In this document: positions 1 to 8,479 of the stretch, piece after piece | Layout: every line of letters starts with the position of its first letter | Numbering within the stretch: position 1 is the stretch's first letter | NCBI GenBank assembly: GCA_016179955.1 | Contig: JACPCD010000009.1 | Coordinates: 1-33,922, forward strand | Reading direction: 5' to 3' | Length of the DNA: 33,922 bases | From: Candidatus Woesearchaeota archaeon | GTDB taxonomy: Archaea; Nanobdellota; Nanobdellia; Woesearchaeales; GW2011-AR9 | Notes under the pieces: generated by a model | What the model was told of the DNA's origin: nothing | Database searches by the model: none | The model's input: only the letters and a program-made list of their open reading frames with translations | Translations under genes and position numbers: made by a program

Positions 1-14
1 GGCTCTGTCCTAAA
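1..14 (+). repeat. Left terminal inverted repeat of the IS
   Basis: Perfect 14-bp complement of 874-887; the match ends after base 14. Confidence 0.85.
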
Positions 15-28
15 TCTTAAATAATAAA

Positions 29-82
29 TGCCCCTACCAGGTTTTACCCTGATGGGGGCAGGGTGGAAGGTCAAGTTCCACC
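29..82 (+). promoter_or_regulatory. Two leader hairpins before the transposase start
   Basis: Hairpin 1 pairs TGCCCC (29-34) with GGGGCA (55-60), with an inner CAGG/CCTG stem. Hairpin 2 pairs GGTGGAA (62-68) with TTCCACC (76-82) and touches the start codon at 83. A TATA-like A/T stretch lies at about 16-28. In other insertion sequences such hairpins limit translation from transcripts reading in from outside; that role here is inferred. Confidence 0.5.
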
Positions 83-928
83 ATGAAAAAAGAGGAAAGA
101 CTAGTACATAAAGTTAAGCGTCTTTTGAGACGCTTAGGATGTCCAAGGTGGTTACACCACTTTGGACCAAAGACTTACGAGTTTTATGAGCATTTCTGCG
201 CTTTGCTGATTAGAGCATTCTGTAAGCTATCTCTACGCAGAGTAAAGCAACTCTGTGATGTGCTGGGCTTACATTGCCCCAGCAAATCTGCCCTGCATTA
301 TACCGCACAGAAACTTTCCGCTGCTTTCTGGCAGAAAGTTCTCAAGGCAACAAGTGGTTCCGCATATCTTGTTGCTATCGACAGCACGGGTTTGTCACGT
401 ACAAACCCCAGCTATCATTATCTTAAGCGTATCGACGGTAAAATACCTCGAATACCTATTAAGCTAAGCCTTGCCATTGACACTCGAAAAAAAAAGTTCT
501 GTGCTGCTAAGATTCGTGTGCTTCCAGCACACGATCTTCGTGATGCTGAATACCTCTTACAGCAAAGTATGTCTAAAATTGCTGTAGCAGATAAGGGGTA
601 TAGCTCAGAAAAGCTGTACCGTTTTGCCGCACAGAACAATATCTTGCTGATGGTGCCACAGAAAAAGAATGCAAAGCATGGTTTATGGAGGGTACGTATG
701 CAAAAGCAGTTTAAGATAAGAACATACCATCGCAGGGAGATGGTAGAAGCAGGAAACAGCAGTCTGAAACGGAAGTTTGGCGGCTCTGTCCTTGCCAAAC
801 GGGTGCGGACAATCCGCACCGAAGTCTATGGCAGACTAGCCTGCCATAATATTATGGGCAGGCTTCAAAGACTTTTAGGACAGAGCCCGGCAATTCCAAA
901 ACACTTAAAAACCCTCTACGCCCCGTAA
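83..928 (+). CDS. IS5-like DDE transposase
   Basis: This 281-residue protein should cut and rejoin the ends of its insertion sequence. It has a basic N-terminal region, then an RNase H-fold DDE domain of the IS4/IS5 superfamily. Candidate catalytic residues are the Asp of VAIDSTG (about residue 98), the Asp of AVADKGY (about 170) and the Glu in RREMVEAGNSSLKRKFG (about 223). The ATG at 83 follows a hairpin directly. The frame has no stop inside the element: it reads through the right inverted repeat, which encodes LLGQSP, and ends 41 bp outside, so about 13 C-terminal residues come from flanking DNA. The gene is otherwise complete and may be active. Family is confident, subgroup is not. Confidence 0.85.
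   Translation: MKKEERLVHKVKRLLRRLGCPRWLHHFGPKTYEFYEHFCALLIRAFCKLSLRRVKQLCDVLGLHCPSKSALHYTAQKLSAAFWQKVLKATSGSAYLVAIDSTGLSRTNPSYHYLKRIDGKIPRIPIKLSLAIDTRKKKFCAAKIRVLPAHDLRDAEYLLQQSMSKIAVADKGYSSEKLYRFAAQNNILLMVPQKKNAKHGLWRVRMQKQFKIRTYHRREMVEAGNSSLKRKFGGSVLAKRVRTIRTEVYGRLACHNIMGRLQRLLGQSPAIPKHLKTLYAP
874..887 (-). repeat. Right terminal inverted repeat of the IS
   Basis: Complement of 1-14. It lies inside the transposase reading frame. Eleven of its bases also occur inside the gene at 782-792, in the orientation of the left repeat. Confidence 0.85.
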
Positions 929-932
929 GACC

Positions 933-1508
933 ATGGAACACGATATCCTCTTCCGCGCCGTCATTGAAGTGCTGGGAAAACCTAAAGAACACGTGGAATC
1001 CTCCATCAAAGAGTATGTCGCCCAACTAAAACAAAACCCAAAGTACAAAGTTATTCGGGAAGATGCTGCCGAGGTCCAGCAGCAGGGCGAGAGCGAATTA
1101 TGGACTATTTTCACGGAATTGGAAATCAAGACCGAGAAAGTCGAAGACGTCGTTGCCTTTTGCTTTAATTATATGCCGGCGCTGCTGGAAATCCTGGAGC
1201 CCCGGGAACTTACCATGTCTGACGCGCAGCTTTCCCTGCTGCTGAATGACCTGCAGTCCAAGCTGCATCAAGTGGATATGATCGCGAAGCAGTCGGTGCT
1301 GGAACGGGAGCACCTTCAACAGAATATGGGGCGGCTGCTCAAGAATTATGTGACGGTGCTGCTGCGCAACGGCAGCCTGAGTTCACTGCAGTTAGGCAAA
1401 TTAACGGGCATGGAGCAGGATAAGATGGAAGATTTTTTAGACCAGCTGATTGATGAAGGGAAGGTAGATTTAAAAGAAGGGGTTTATTTTTTAAAAGAAA
1501 AGAACTAA
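933..1508 (+). CDS. Conserved hypothetical protein with C-terminal winged-helix-like region
   Basis: I do not recognise a named family for this 191-residue protein, though its style (acidic, helical, starting MEHDILFRAVIEVLGKPKEH) is like conserved DPANN hypotheticals. Residues about 110-145 look like an amphipathic helical segment. The last 50 residues (SLSSLQLGKLTGMEQDKMED, then an acidic linker and a short YFL strand) fit a winged helix. It has no signal peptide or membrane segment and is probably cytosolic. A TATA-like CTTAAAAA at 903-910 puts transcription close to the ATG, so the mRNA is probably leaderless. It lies near scpB but does not resemble the ScpA kleisin. Confidence 0.75.
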   Translation: MEHDILFRAVIEVLGKPKEHVESSIKEYVAQLKQNPKYKVIREDAAEVQQQGESELWTIFTELEIKTEKVEDVVAFCFNYMPALLEILEPRELTMSDAQLSLLLNDLQSKLHQVDMIAKQSVLEREHLQQNMGRLLKNYVTVLLRNGSLSSLQLGKLTGMEQDKMEDFLDQLIDEGKVDLKEGVYFLKEKN

Positions 1509-1599
1509 ATTTTAATGATTTTGGCGCAGCTCAGAGCCGTTCCCGAAATATAAATGCATTTTAGAAACATTTAAATATAAGAGTAATCTAAACTAACCC

Positions 1600-1839
1600 G
1601 TGGGGACCATAACTATCAATGTGGGCGATGAGATGGAGAAGATATTCCGCGAAGTAGTCGTCAAAGAAAAAGGCATCGGCAAAGGCAAACTTGGCAGTGC
1701 CGTCGAAGAAGCTCTCAATCTATGGGTGACTGAAAGAGAACGGAGGTACATCACCCAGCGTCAGCTTCAATTGATGGAGAAAGGCTTCCGCTTCGGAAAG
1801 TATAAATTTAATCGTGAGGAGTTGCATGAGCGAAAATAG
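1600..1839 (+). CDS. VapB-like antitoxin
   Basis: This 79-residue basic protein lies immediately upstream of a PIN-domain gene and overlaps it by 14 nt, the usual order and coupling of a VapBC toxin-antitoxin pair. It begins at GTG with a short beta strand (TITINVGDEMEK) followed by helices, which fits a ribbon-helix-helix DNA-binding antitoxin. The C-terminal part, from about residue 48 (RYITQRQLQLMEKGFRFGK), would be the toxin-binding tail. A TATA-like TTTAAATATAA at 1570-1580 lies about 25 nt before the GTG, supporting this start. The fold call comes mainly from context and secondary-structure impression. Confidence 0.75.
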   Translation: MGTITINVGDEMEKIFREVVVKEKGIGKGKLGSAVEEALNLWVTERERRYITQRQLQLMEKGFRFGKYKFNREELHERK

Positions 1840-2269
1840 CGAACCTCTGTTTCTGATTGACAGTAATATTTTAGTCTACGCCTATGATACTACTGATCCC
1901 CATAAACATCTAAAAGCCAAAACTCTTCTCGAAAAGTGCTGGAAACGAGAAGTAGCCTATACTCTTTCCACCCAAAATTTAGCCGAATTTTTTATAATCA
2001 TCACCAAAAAAGTCCCTACTCCTCTTTCTCTTGAAGGGGCAGGACAAATAATTAATGATATTATTTCCTTTCCTTCATGGAACGTTATTGATTATAATGA
2101 ACAAACTTTACTGAGGGCCATTTATCATCATCAAAAAAGCAAATCTCATTTCTGGGACGCGTTAATTGTCGCGACTATGGTGCAGGCGGGGGTGGTCCAT
2201 ATTTATACTGAAAATATTACCGATTTCCAAAAATTTGAGGGCATTACAGTTGTCAACCCTTTAGTGTAA
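1826..2269 (+). CDS. vapC: PIN-domain toxin (VapC family)
   Basis: A 147-residue PIN-domain protein, expected to be a Mg2+-dependent endoribonuclease that cleaves RNA (often tRNA in this family) when free of its antitoxin. The acidic residues are visible: Asp in FLIDSNILVYAYD near the N-terminus, Glu in NLAEFF, Asp in FWDALI, and the late acidic pair TEN..DF. I prefer the ATG at 1826 over the in-frame GTG at 1814 because GAGGAG at 1816-1821 is a good Shine-Dalgarno sequence placed 4 nt before it. The gene overlaps the antitoxin gene. The pair sits between a hypothetical gene and scpB, so it may be an acquired module. Confidence 0.88.
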   Translation: MSENSEPLFLIDSNILVYAYDTTDPHKHLKAKTLLEKCWKREVAYTLSTQNLAEFFIIITKKVPTPLSLEGAGQIINDIISFPSWNVIDYNEQTLLRAIYHHQKSKSHFWDALIVATMVQAGVVHIYTENITDFQKFEGITVVNPLV

Positions 2270-2317
2270 TCCCCCCAGCCTCGAAAGACTTAAAAATAAA
2301 GCCATTATGAGCTTTTT

Positions 2318-2941
2318 ATGGATGAAAAAATAAAAAAAGTGGAAGCGGTACTGTTTACTGTCGGCAAGGAAATTACCTCAGAGCGCATCGCCAGCCTCTG
2401 TTCCCTGAGCGTGCCGGAAGTTGAGAAGGTTATGCTGCAACTACAGCAGGAGTATGCCCAGCGGGATCATTCGCTCAAGCTGGAACAACGCGAAAATGGG
2501 TGGAAGTTAACGGTGCGCGATGAGTATGTGCCTTTAGTAAGTTCAATTGTTGAGTCTACTGAAATGGAAGGGGCCATGATGCAAACGCTTGCTGTCATCG
2601 CCTGGAAATATCCCATCATTCAATCGGAAATCATCAAGCTGCGGGGAAGTTCTGCGTACGAGCATATGCGGTTATTGGAAGAGCAGGGATTCATTGCCAA
2701 GGAGAAGTTTCAACGGACGTTTAAAGTGAAGCTGACGCCGAAATTCTTTGAATATTTTGACTTGCCCAGTGCGGAAGCGAAGCAGGCGTTTCTCCAACGG
2801 GTGCCGGCCAAGGTATTGGAGGAAGCCGAGAGCGTGAACCAGGAAGCCAATGAAGTGGAACGTTTGGTGGAGCAGGAGCAGACTGAAAAGAAAGCCCGGG
2901 AAGAGATTAAGAAAGCGGTTGATGGCGTGAGAAAAAATTAA
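2318..2941 (+). CDS. scpB: Segregation and condensation protein B
   Basis: ScpB binds the kleisin ScpA and acts with SMC in chromosome compaction and segregation. The 207 residues contain two successive winged helices. The first is KKVEAVLFTVGKEITSERIA with the following EVEKVMLQLQQEYAQRD. The second holds the family signature around ALAVIAWKYPI-type residues (TLAVIAWKYPIIQSEI, about 90-105) and LRGSSAYEHMRLLEEQGFI. After about residue 165 comes a charged, probably coiled-coil tail rich in Glu and Lys. CTTAAAAATA at 2289-2298 is a TATA-like box about 24 nt upstream. No ScpA or SMC gene is visible in the window. The gene ends in a hairpin terminator. Confidence 0.92.
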   Translation: MDEKIKKVEAVLFTVGKEITSERIASLCSLSVPEVEKVMLQLQQEYAQRDHSLKLEQRENGWKLTVRDEYVPLVSSIVESTEMEGAMMQTLAVIAWKYPIIQSEIIKLRGSSAYEHMRLLEEQGFIAKEKFQRTFKVKLTPKFFEYFDLPSAEAKQAFLQRVPAKVLEEAESVNQEANEVERLVEQEQTEKKAREEIKKAVDGVRKN

Positions 2942-2974
2942 AAAACCCAACCGCAGCAAGCTGCGGGGTTTTTT
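2941..2974 (+). terminator. Hairpin terminator after scpB
   Basis: CCGCAG (2951-2956) pairs with CTGCGG (2961-2966) around a CAAG loop. It is flanked by AAAAACC upstream and a run of six T downstream, so the outer A/T arms can pair as well. This is a simple intrinsic-type terminator. Confidence 0.7.
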
Positions 2975-3070
2975 AGTGTTTGTTGAGGATTCTATCATTT
3001 CACTGCAAGCAGTGGGGATTTCGACCCAACAAACAATTAAAAAAGTTAATTTAAAAATAGTGGTGGTCCC

Positions 3071-3487
3071 CTAATACATTTCTGCTAAAGCGGCAAAAAC
3101 ATTAAAGCTATCCTTTTCTTCTCGTGAATACACACCCGTAATGCGATCCCCATACTGCACTATCAGGGCTTCCAACTTTGATTGGTTTACCAACTTCCAC
3201 ATTCGGGGGCGATAGTGTTTGTCAATTGTGAATCCACCTTGACAGGACGGGCTTTCATAGGTGTACTCTTTTGAGCCTGATTTGCGATGGACGCCTTTGA
3301 TCTTTACGGCGGAATACCCATACACTTTCCCATTAAGATGATACGGTTCTAAATCTAGCCGGATGGTATCACCTTCCTTAAGCTGCTTCAGTTCTTTTAA
3401 TCCGAGTGCTTTGAAGCAATCATGGATTTCACGCACTTCCACACCCCGCCAACGGTTGTAATAAAAGATGTCCGAAGGAAGAGCCAT
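3071..3487 (-). CDS. Hypothetical protein, start uncertain
   Basis: I do not recognise this 138-residue protein. It is a soluble, beta-rich sequence with motifs such as YNRWRGVEVREIH, LEPYHLNGKVYGYSAVKIKG and FTIDKHYRPRMWKLV. From the ATG at 3487 there is an AGGA-type ribosome site a few bases upstream. However, the same frame stays open for 26 more codons (3488-3565) that read like real protein (DGGSRYYGGPDEVGRNEAGK) yet contain no ATG, GTG or TTG. A TATA-like box at about 3596-3606 (minus strand) points to an ATG at 3575 that is in another frame. A recent one-base indel or a frameshift is therefore possible. Confidence 0.65.
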   Translation of the reverse strand: MALPSDIFYYNRWRGVEVREIHDCFKALGLKELKQLKEGDTIRLDLEPYHLNGKVYGYSAVKIKGVHRKSGSKEYTYESPSCQGGFTIDKHYRPRMWKLVNQSKLEALIVQYGDRITGVYSREEKDSFNVFAALAEMY

Positions 3488-3685
3488 TCTTTTTCCTGCT
3501 TCATTTCGGCCTACCTCGTCTGGGCCACCATAATACCTTGAACCGCCATCAGTTATAACTATTGTTCATCACCATCGTGCTATGGCTCTATTCTTTATTT
3601 ATAACTTACACTACAACAAAATAAACGTAATAATGCAGATTATAACAAAGGAAAAATTTAAATAAAACCACTCTTCTGACAGACC

Positions 3686-4558
3686 ATGCACAAAAAATTA
3701 ACTGCGCAAGGGCCTCGAGACCGGAAATCGTATACGGTAACCCTTCCCTTGGACTGGGTAAAAGAACACCAGTTGGATAAAACCAAACACGTGGAATTGG
3801 AAACTCTGGGCAGCAAGGTGATTATTTCTGCTGAAACTCTTCGAGAGGAACGGCAGGTTGTCAATTTATCGTTATATCCCCAGACGCCGCTGAAAGTCTT
3901 GCAAAATCTCTATCGGATGGGGGTCTCGGAGATAAAAGTAATGTATACTTCTCCGTCACAGCTTCAGGAAGTGGCTACTATCGTGAATATGAAGCTAATC
4001 GGCTGTGAGATTATAGAACAAGGAAAGAATTATGCCATCATCAAGGACATTACTAAAGAATCAACAGAGGATTTTGAGACCATCATTCGACGCATTTTTT
4101 TGCTCATTCTGGAATTAACGACTGTAAAAGATGTAACTAACTTGGCGGCTTTAGAAAATACAATTCAGAAACTGGTAAATTATTGCCTGCGGATGTTGGT
4201 TCTGCAAGGCCACGTGGAATATACCAAAACCCCATTTTATGTTGTATTGCTAGATCGCCTGGAAAAATTGACCGATGAATACAGTTGGATATTAAAAACA
4301 CGCCCCACTCCAGAGCAGGCGAAGGCCTTGCTCGTGATTAATAAATATATTCGGAAGGCGTATGAATTATATTATACTTTTAATCCTCAAGAGTTCGATG
4401 CGGTAGCATATCAGACCTATCAGCGAATGAACGATATTAAAGGAAAACCCCACGTTACTATCTTTGAAATGCACCTGCATAATCTGGCCCGGCAGCTGAA
4501 TACCATCTGTAGCACTATCTTTATTTTGCGTTATACTGCCTCTCCAAAATCACCGTAA
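3686..4558 (+). CDS. AbrB-PhoU fusion, phosphate-type regulator
   Basis: 290 residues. The N-terminal 45 residues (GPRDRKSYTVTLPLDWVKEH, then LETLGSKVIIS) form an AbrB/SpoVT-like swapped-hairpin DNA-binding domain. The rest is mainly helical and matches the archaeal PhoU architecture, with two related helical bundles (about 85-190 and 190-285). Such AbrB-PhoU proteins are usually annotated as phosphate uptake regulators in archaea, but the ligand and targets here are unknown. No phosphate transporter lies nearby. TTTAAATAA at about 3657-3665 lies about 25 nt before the ATG, indicating a leaderless mRNA. Confidence 0.85.
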   Translation: MHKKLTAQGPRDRKSYTVTLPLDWVKEHQLDKTKHVELETLGSKVIISAETLREERQVVNLSLYPQTPLKVLQNLYRMGVSEIKVMYTSPSQLQEVATIVNMKLIGCEIIEQGKNYAIIKDITKESTEDFETIIRRIFLLILELTTVKDVTNLAALENTIQKLVNYCLRMLVLQGHVEYTKTPFYVVLLDRLEKLTDEYSWILKTRPTPEQAKALLVINKYIRKAYELYYTFNPQEFDAVAYQTYQRMNDIKGKPHVTIFEMHLHNLARQLNTICSTIFILRYTASPKSP

Positions 4559-4648
4559 CCTTTATAAACCAACAACATCTCTGTTTTCAGGTGATTTATC
4601 GTCTATAAATGCAGGTTCAAAAGACCTTATTTTAGCCCCCCCACCACC

Positions 4649-7600
4649 ATGACTGAAACTAGCCCGCAAACTGCTCCCGGAGAAGGCATCATCCCCCGGG
4701 TTATCGAGCAGGAAATGAAAGAGGCGTACGTCAATTACGCCATGTCGGTTATCGTAGGGAGGGCGCTCCCGGACGTCCGCGATGGCCTGAAGCCGGTTCA
4801 TCGGAGAATTCTGTATGCCATGTACGACATCGGCATGCTGCACAACAAGCCGTTTAAGAAATGCGCCCGAATTGTGGGAGAGTGTTTTGTTAAAGATACT
4901 CCTGTTCTCACCGAACGGGGCTTAGTTCCAATTCAGGAGGTTCAGATTGGAGAAAAGGTCTTTACCCAAGGTGCCCTTAAACCAGTTTCACAGCTCTATA
5001 TTATGCCGTCTCGTCCTTTACTCAAAATCTCTCTAGTGGGCGGCCTTTCCAATATCGCGACCCCTTCCCAGAAATTTAAGGTTCTTACTCCTAACTGGAC
5101 ATTCATCTGGAAAGAAGCTAAGCATCTCCAACCCGGCGATTACTTGGTCACCAAAGCAGCCTATCCTCACCATGTACCGCCACCCTCGCTCGGGGAAAAG
5201 AAATTGACCCCTGCTCTAGGCTATGTGCTGGGTCAATTGCTCTCTGATGGCTGGATCGGCATGGATAAAGACCGTGGCTATCACCGCCTCTTTTTTTATT
5301 CTACTTCCAGCCCTATTATTAACCGCCTGATCGCTATTTTTGAAGAAGAATTCTCTTATACCCCCACACTGGAGCACAAAGACTACGAATTGCCTTCTTC
5401 TTCCGGTCACGTGCTGCTGCAAAAAGCCTACCAAATCCGCATTAACCGGCAGGATATCAATCAATTTTTTCTTACCCACTTTAATCTTGCTCATGTTCTC
5501 GCCGAAACAAAAACTATTCCTCTCCCTATCCTCCAAAGCCCCCCGGAGACTGTTTTTTCCTTTTTGAGCGGTTTAATTGATGGCGATGGCAGTATCCATT
5601 GTGAACGCAACGTTATCCATTATGGCACCGTTTCCGCGAAACTTGCTCACCAACTTCTTCTCCTCACCCATCACTTAGGATATCCAGGAAAACTGTATGC
5701 GCAAGAAAAAGGAAAAAAAATCATCCTCGGACGCCAATGTTCTACCCAAAAGTTTTACAACCTGGAATGGCGTGGTGCAATTGCTCAAAAATTTTCTACT
5801 CAACTTAATGTAGCTGAAGAGGAAAAAGCGTTGCGGCTGGAACGATTGCGTACCAGCCAAATCAAGAAAAATTCTGAAGAGATAATCCCATTTGCTTCAA
5901 CCAAAATATTTGCTGAACTTAGCAACCACCATCTTGGCGGCGGATGGTATGCCACTCCTGCGGGAAAAAAATTTCGTGCGGGCATAAAGTATCCCGCGGG
6001 AACAAAAATCCGGTACTCTTCCACCATCCAAGAAACCGCCCTACATCTTTCTCAAATTATTGAATGGGGGATACAGGAAAAATTACAGCAGATTGGTTCC
6101 CAATTATCCTCTTTTTTGGAGTTAGTTATCCGCGATAAACTACTCTTTCTCCCGGTGAAAGAAATAGCGTCTGCTGGTGAAGACGCAACCTACGATCTTC
6201 AGGTAGAGGGCGACCATGAGTTTGTGGCCAATGGCATGGTGGTTCACAATTGCCTTGGGAAATATCATCCCCATGGTGATACTGCAGTGTATGACTCCTT
6301 GGTACGCATGGCCCAGGACTTTAGTTTGCGCTACCCCCTTATTAAAGGGCAAGGTAATTTCGGCAGCATTGATGGCGACAACGCCGCTGCACAACGTTAT
6401 ACTGAAGCAAAGCTGAACCAGATCGCCGAAGAACTCCTCAAAGACATTGAAAAAAATACCGTGGAGTTTAAAGATAATTTTGATAGTACATTACAAGAGC
6501 CTTCCGTCCTGCCCAGCAAGCTGCCCAACCTGTTAATAAACGGCTCTTCCGGTATTGCCGTGGGCATGGCGACCAATGTTCCACCTCATAATGTGACGGA
6601 AGTGTGCAATGCCATCATTGCCGCTATTGATAATCCTGCCATTACGGTGGAAGAGCTGATGCATATCATTCCTGGCCCGGATTTTCCTACTGGCGCGGAG
6701 GTTATCTGTGGGAATGGGCTGCGTTATGCGTATGCCAAAGGGAAAGGAAAAGTAACCATTAAAGCTATTGCTGAGATTCAGGGCGATCAAATTATCGTCA
6801 CGGAAATTCCTTATCAAGTTAATAAGGCAGAACTTATTGAGCAGATTGCTGAATTGGTCAAGGATAAGCGTATTGTGGGCATACGCAATATCAACGACGA
6901 ATCCGATCGGGAAGGTATCCGCATCGCCATTCATCTTAAAGATGGAGCCGATGGAAATGTCATCTTAAACCAGTTGTATGAATATAGCAACCTGAAGACG
7001 TCGTTCAGCCTGCAGATGCTGGCCTTAGTGGATCAACAACCTCGTTTGCTGGGCTTATCGGAGATGATCCAGCACCACATTAAACATCGCCAGGAGGTTA
7101 TCGTCCGCCGGACGACGTATGATTTAGCGGAAGCGGAAAAGAAGATCCATATTTTAGAAGGCTTGCTGGTGGCGCTGAATAATTTAGATCGGGTTATTCC
7201 TGGCATCCGCAACAGCCGGACTATCGAAGAGGCCAGCAGATTTTTGATATCTACTTTTTCCCTGACGGAAATCCAGGCGAAGGCCATTTTAGAAATGCGG
7301 CTGCAAAAACTTGCTTCTTTGGAGCAGGAAAAAATTAGGGTAGAGCATACGGACGTGCTGCAGCAGATTGCCCTCTTCCGCGAAATTTTAGGATCGGGGC
7401 AGAAAGTTCTTTCCCTGATTAAAGAAGAATTGCATGAAATTAAAACTGATTATGGCGATGCCCGCCGCTCACGGATAGTCTTAGGAGATGATGAAGAAGG
7501 GTTTGATATGGAAGAGCTGATTGCAGATGAAACCTGCATTGTTACTATGACTCATGCCGGGTATGTGAAACGCCTGCCCGCCGATACTTACAAGACGCAG

Positions 7601-8479
7601 CGCCGCGGCGGCAAAGGCGTCAAGGCTGCCGGAACCAAAGAAGAGGATTTTGTGGAAAACGTGTATGTTGCATCCACCCACGATTACCTGCTGTGCTTTA
7701 CCGATCAGGGCCAAGTCTATTGGCTGAAAGTGTATAATGTTCCGGAGGGAAGCCGGCAGGCTAAAGGCAAACATATCGCGAATGTACTGGAGCTGCGAGA
7801 AAAGGAAACTGTGAACGCCATTGTTCCCGTCAGCAATTTCCAGCAAGGATATTTGTTCATGGCCACCAAACAAGGCACGGTCAAGAAAACTGAATTAACA
7901 GAATTTGCCAATCCCCGTCGAGGAGGAATTCGAGCCATAACCTTTGATGAGAATGATACCTTGGTGGGCGTTCGCTATACTACGGGAGATCAGGAGATAA
8001 TCATTGCCACCCGCCAAGGGCAGGCTAACCGGTTTAATGAGCAGGATATTCGTCCCATTGGCCGGCAAGGGCGTGGAGTCCGAGGGATACGATTAGAGGA
8101 AGGCGATGAAGTCATTGGTATGCTAGCGGCTGAGGAAAAAATGAATATATTGACCATTACGGACAAAGGGTATGGCAAACGTACCCCCGTTTCCGAGTAT
8201 CGCCTGTGTAATCGTGGCGGGAAAGGGGTTACGAACATTAAAATCACTGATAAGAATGGTGCGGTGAAAGCGGTCATGCTCGTGGACGGGAAAGAGGAAA
8301 TCATGTTAGTCTCTCGCAACGGCATTGCCATCCGGGTGAAATGTACGGATATCTCTATCGTCGGGCGGGCCACGCAAGGTGTTCGTATCATGAAGCTGGA
8401 AGACGACGACCAGTTAGCAGCGGCTGCCAAGATTGTGGTTGAAGATGAGGAAGATACCAATTCTGGATCGGCAGAATGA
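4649..8479 (+). CDS. gyrA: DNA gyrase subunit A with in-frame intein
   Basis: GyrA cuts and rejoins DNA during ATP-driven negative supercoiling, together with GyrB, which is not in the window. The 1276-codon frame encodes an 820-residue mature protein plus a 456-residue intein. The N-terminal winged helix begins with [20 protein letters not shown]. The catalytic Tyr is in [11 protein letters not shown]. The tower and coiled coil follow. The C-terminal beta-pinwheel carries an intact gyrase box QRRGGKG, which favours true gyrase over topoisomerase IV. The acidic tail ends in [17 protein letters not shown]-like box at 4602-4610 would leave a leader of about 15-20 nt without an obvious ribosome site. 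The 3' end overlaps the next gene by ATGA. Confidence 0.96.
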   Translation: MTETSPQTAPGEGIIPRVIEQEMKEAYVNYAMSVIVGRALPDVRDGLKPVHRRILYAMYDIGMLHNKPFKKCARIVGECFVKDTPVLTERGLVPIQEVQIGEKVFTQGALKPVSQLYIMPSRPLLKISLVGGLSNIATPSQKFKVLTPNWTFIWKEAKHLQPGDYLVTKAAYPHHVPPPSLGEKKLTPALGYVLGQLLSDGWIGMDKDRGYHRLFFYSTSSPIINRLIAIFEEEFSYTPTLEHKDYELPSSSGHVLLQKAYQIRINRQDINQFFLTHFNLAHVLAETKTIPLPILQSPPETVFSFLSGLIDGDGSIHCERNVIHYGTVSAKLAHQLLLLTHHLGYPGKLYAQEKGKKIILGRQCSTQKFYNLEWRGAIAQKFSTQLNVAEEEKALRLERLRTSQIKKNSEEIIPFASTKIFAELSNHHLGGGWYATPAGKKFRAGIKYPAGTKIRYSSTIQETALHLSQIIEWGIQEKLQQIGSQLSSFLELVIRDKLLFLPVKEIASAGEDATYDLQVEGDHEFVANGMVVHNCLGKYHPHGDTAVYDSLVRMAQDFSLRYPLIKGQGNFGSIDGDNAAAQRYTEAKLNQIAEELLKDIEKNTVEFKDNFDSTLQEPSVLPSKLPNLLINGSSGIAVGMATNVPPHNVTEVCNAIIAAIDNPAITVEELMHIIPGPDFPTGAEVICGNGLRYAYAKGKGKVTIKAIAEIQGDQIIVTEIPYQVNKAELIEQIAELVKDKRIVGIRNINDESDREGIRIAIHLKDGADGNVILNQLYEYSNLKTSFSLQMLALVDQQPRLLGLSEMIQHHIKHRQEVIVRRTTYDLAEAEKKIHILEGLLVALNNLDRVIPGIRNSRTIEEASRFLISTFSLTEIQAKAILEMRLQKLASLEQEKIRVEHTDVLQQIALFREILGSGQKVLSLIKEELHEIKTDYGDARRSRIVLGDDEEGFDMEELIADETCIVTMTHAGYVKRLPADTYKTQRRGGKGVKAAGTKEEDFVENVYVASTHDYLLCFTDQGQVYWLKVYNVPEGSRQAKGKHIANVLELREKETVNAIVPVSNFQQGYLFMATKQGTVKKTELTEFANPRRGGIRAITFDENDTLVGVRYTTGDQEIIIATRQGQANRFNEQDIRPIGRQGRGVRGIRLEEGDEVIGMLAAEEKMNILTITDKGYGKRTPVSEYRLCNRGGKGVTNIKITDKNGAVKAVMLVDGKEEIMLVSRNGIAIRVKCTDISIVGRATQGVRIMKLEDDDQLAAAAKIVVEDEEDTNSGSAE
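4883..6250 (+). other. GyrA intein with LAGLIDADG homing endonuclease
   Basis: Protein-splicing element of 456 residues between Glu78 and the Cys that begins [10 protein letters not shown]. It starts with Cys ([10 protein letters not shown]) and ends GMVVHN before a +1 Cys, so all splice-junction nucleophiles and the penultimate His are present. Two LAGLIDADG motifs, [13 protein letters not shown] (intein residues 112-124) and [12 protein letters not shown] (227-238), indicate a homing endonuclease that can still recognise DNA. Block B reads ATPSQKF where TxxH is expected, so its usual His is Gln. The insertion point differs from the mycobacterial GyrA intein, which lies between Tyr and Thr of the catalytic RYTE. 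Confidence 0.93.

Larger units (their letters stand above)
1..887 (+). mobile_element. IS5-like insertion sequence
   Basis: The element is bounded by a 14-bp perfect terminal inverted repeat, GGCTCTGTCCTAAA at 1-14 and its complement at 874-887. It encloses one DDE transposase gene on the plus strand. The left terminus coincides with the window edge, so the target duplication cannot be read and the element could begin slightly further left. The right end lies 45 bp before the start codon at 933 and leaves the TATA-like box of that gene (about 903-910) intact. Assignment to the IS4/IS5 superfamily rests on the transposase; the exact subgroup is not determined. Confidence 0.85.

Noticed and set aside
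418-819. 133-codon minus-strand frame inside the IS
   Set aside because: It is antisense to the conserved DDE domain and is a composition shadow.
933-1508. ScpA kleisin, because scpB is close
   Set aside because: It lacks the ScpA N-terminal signature and length, and a toxin-antitoxin pair separates the two genes.
4562-4843. 93-codon minus-strand frame over the gyrA start
   Set aside because: It is antisense to the conserved GyrA N-terminus and shows no family features.
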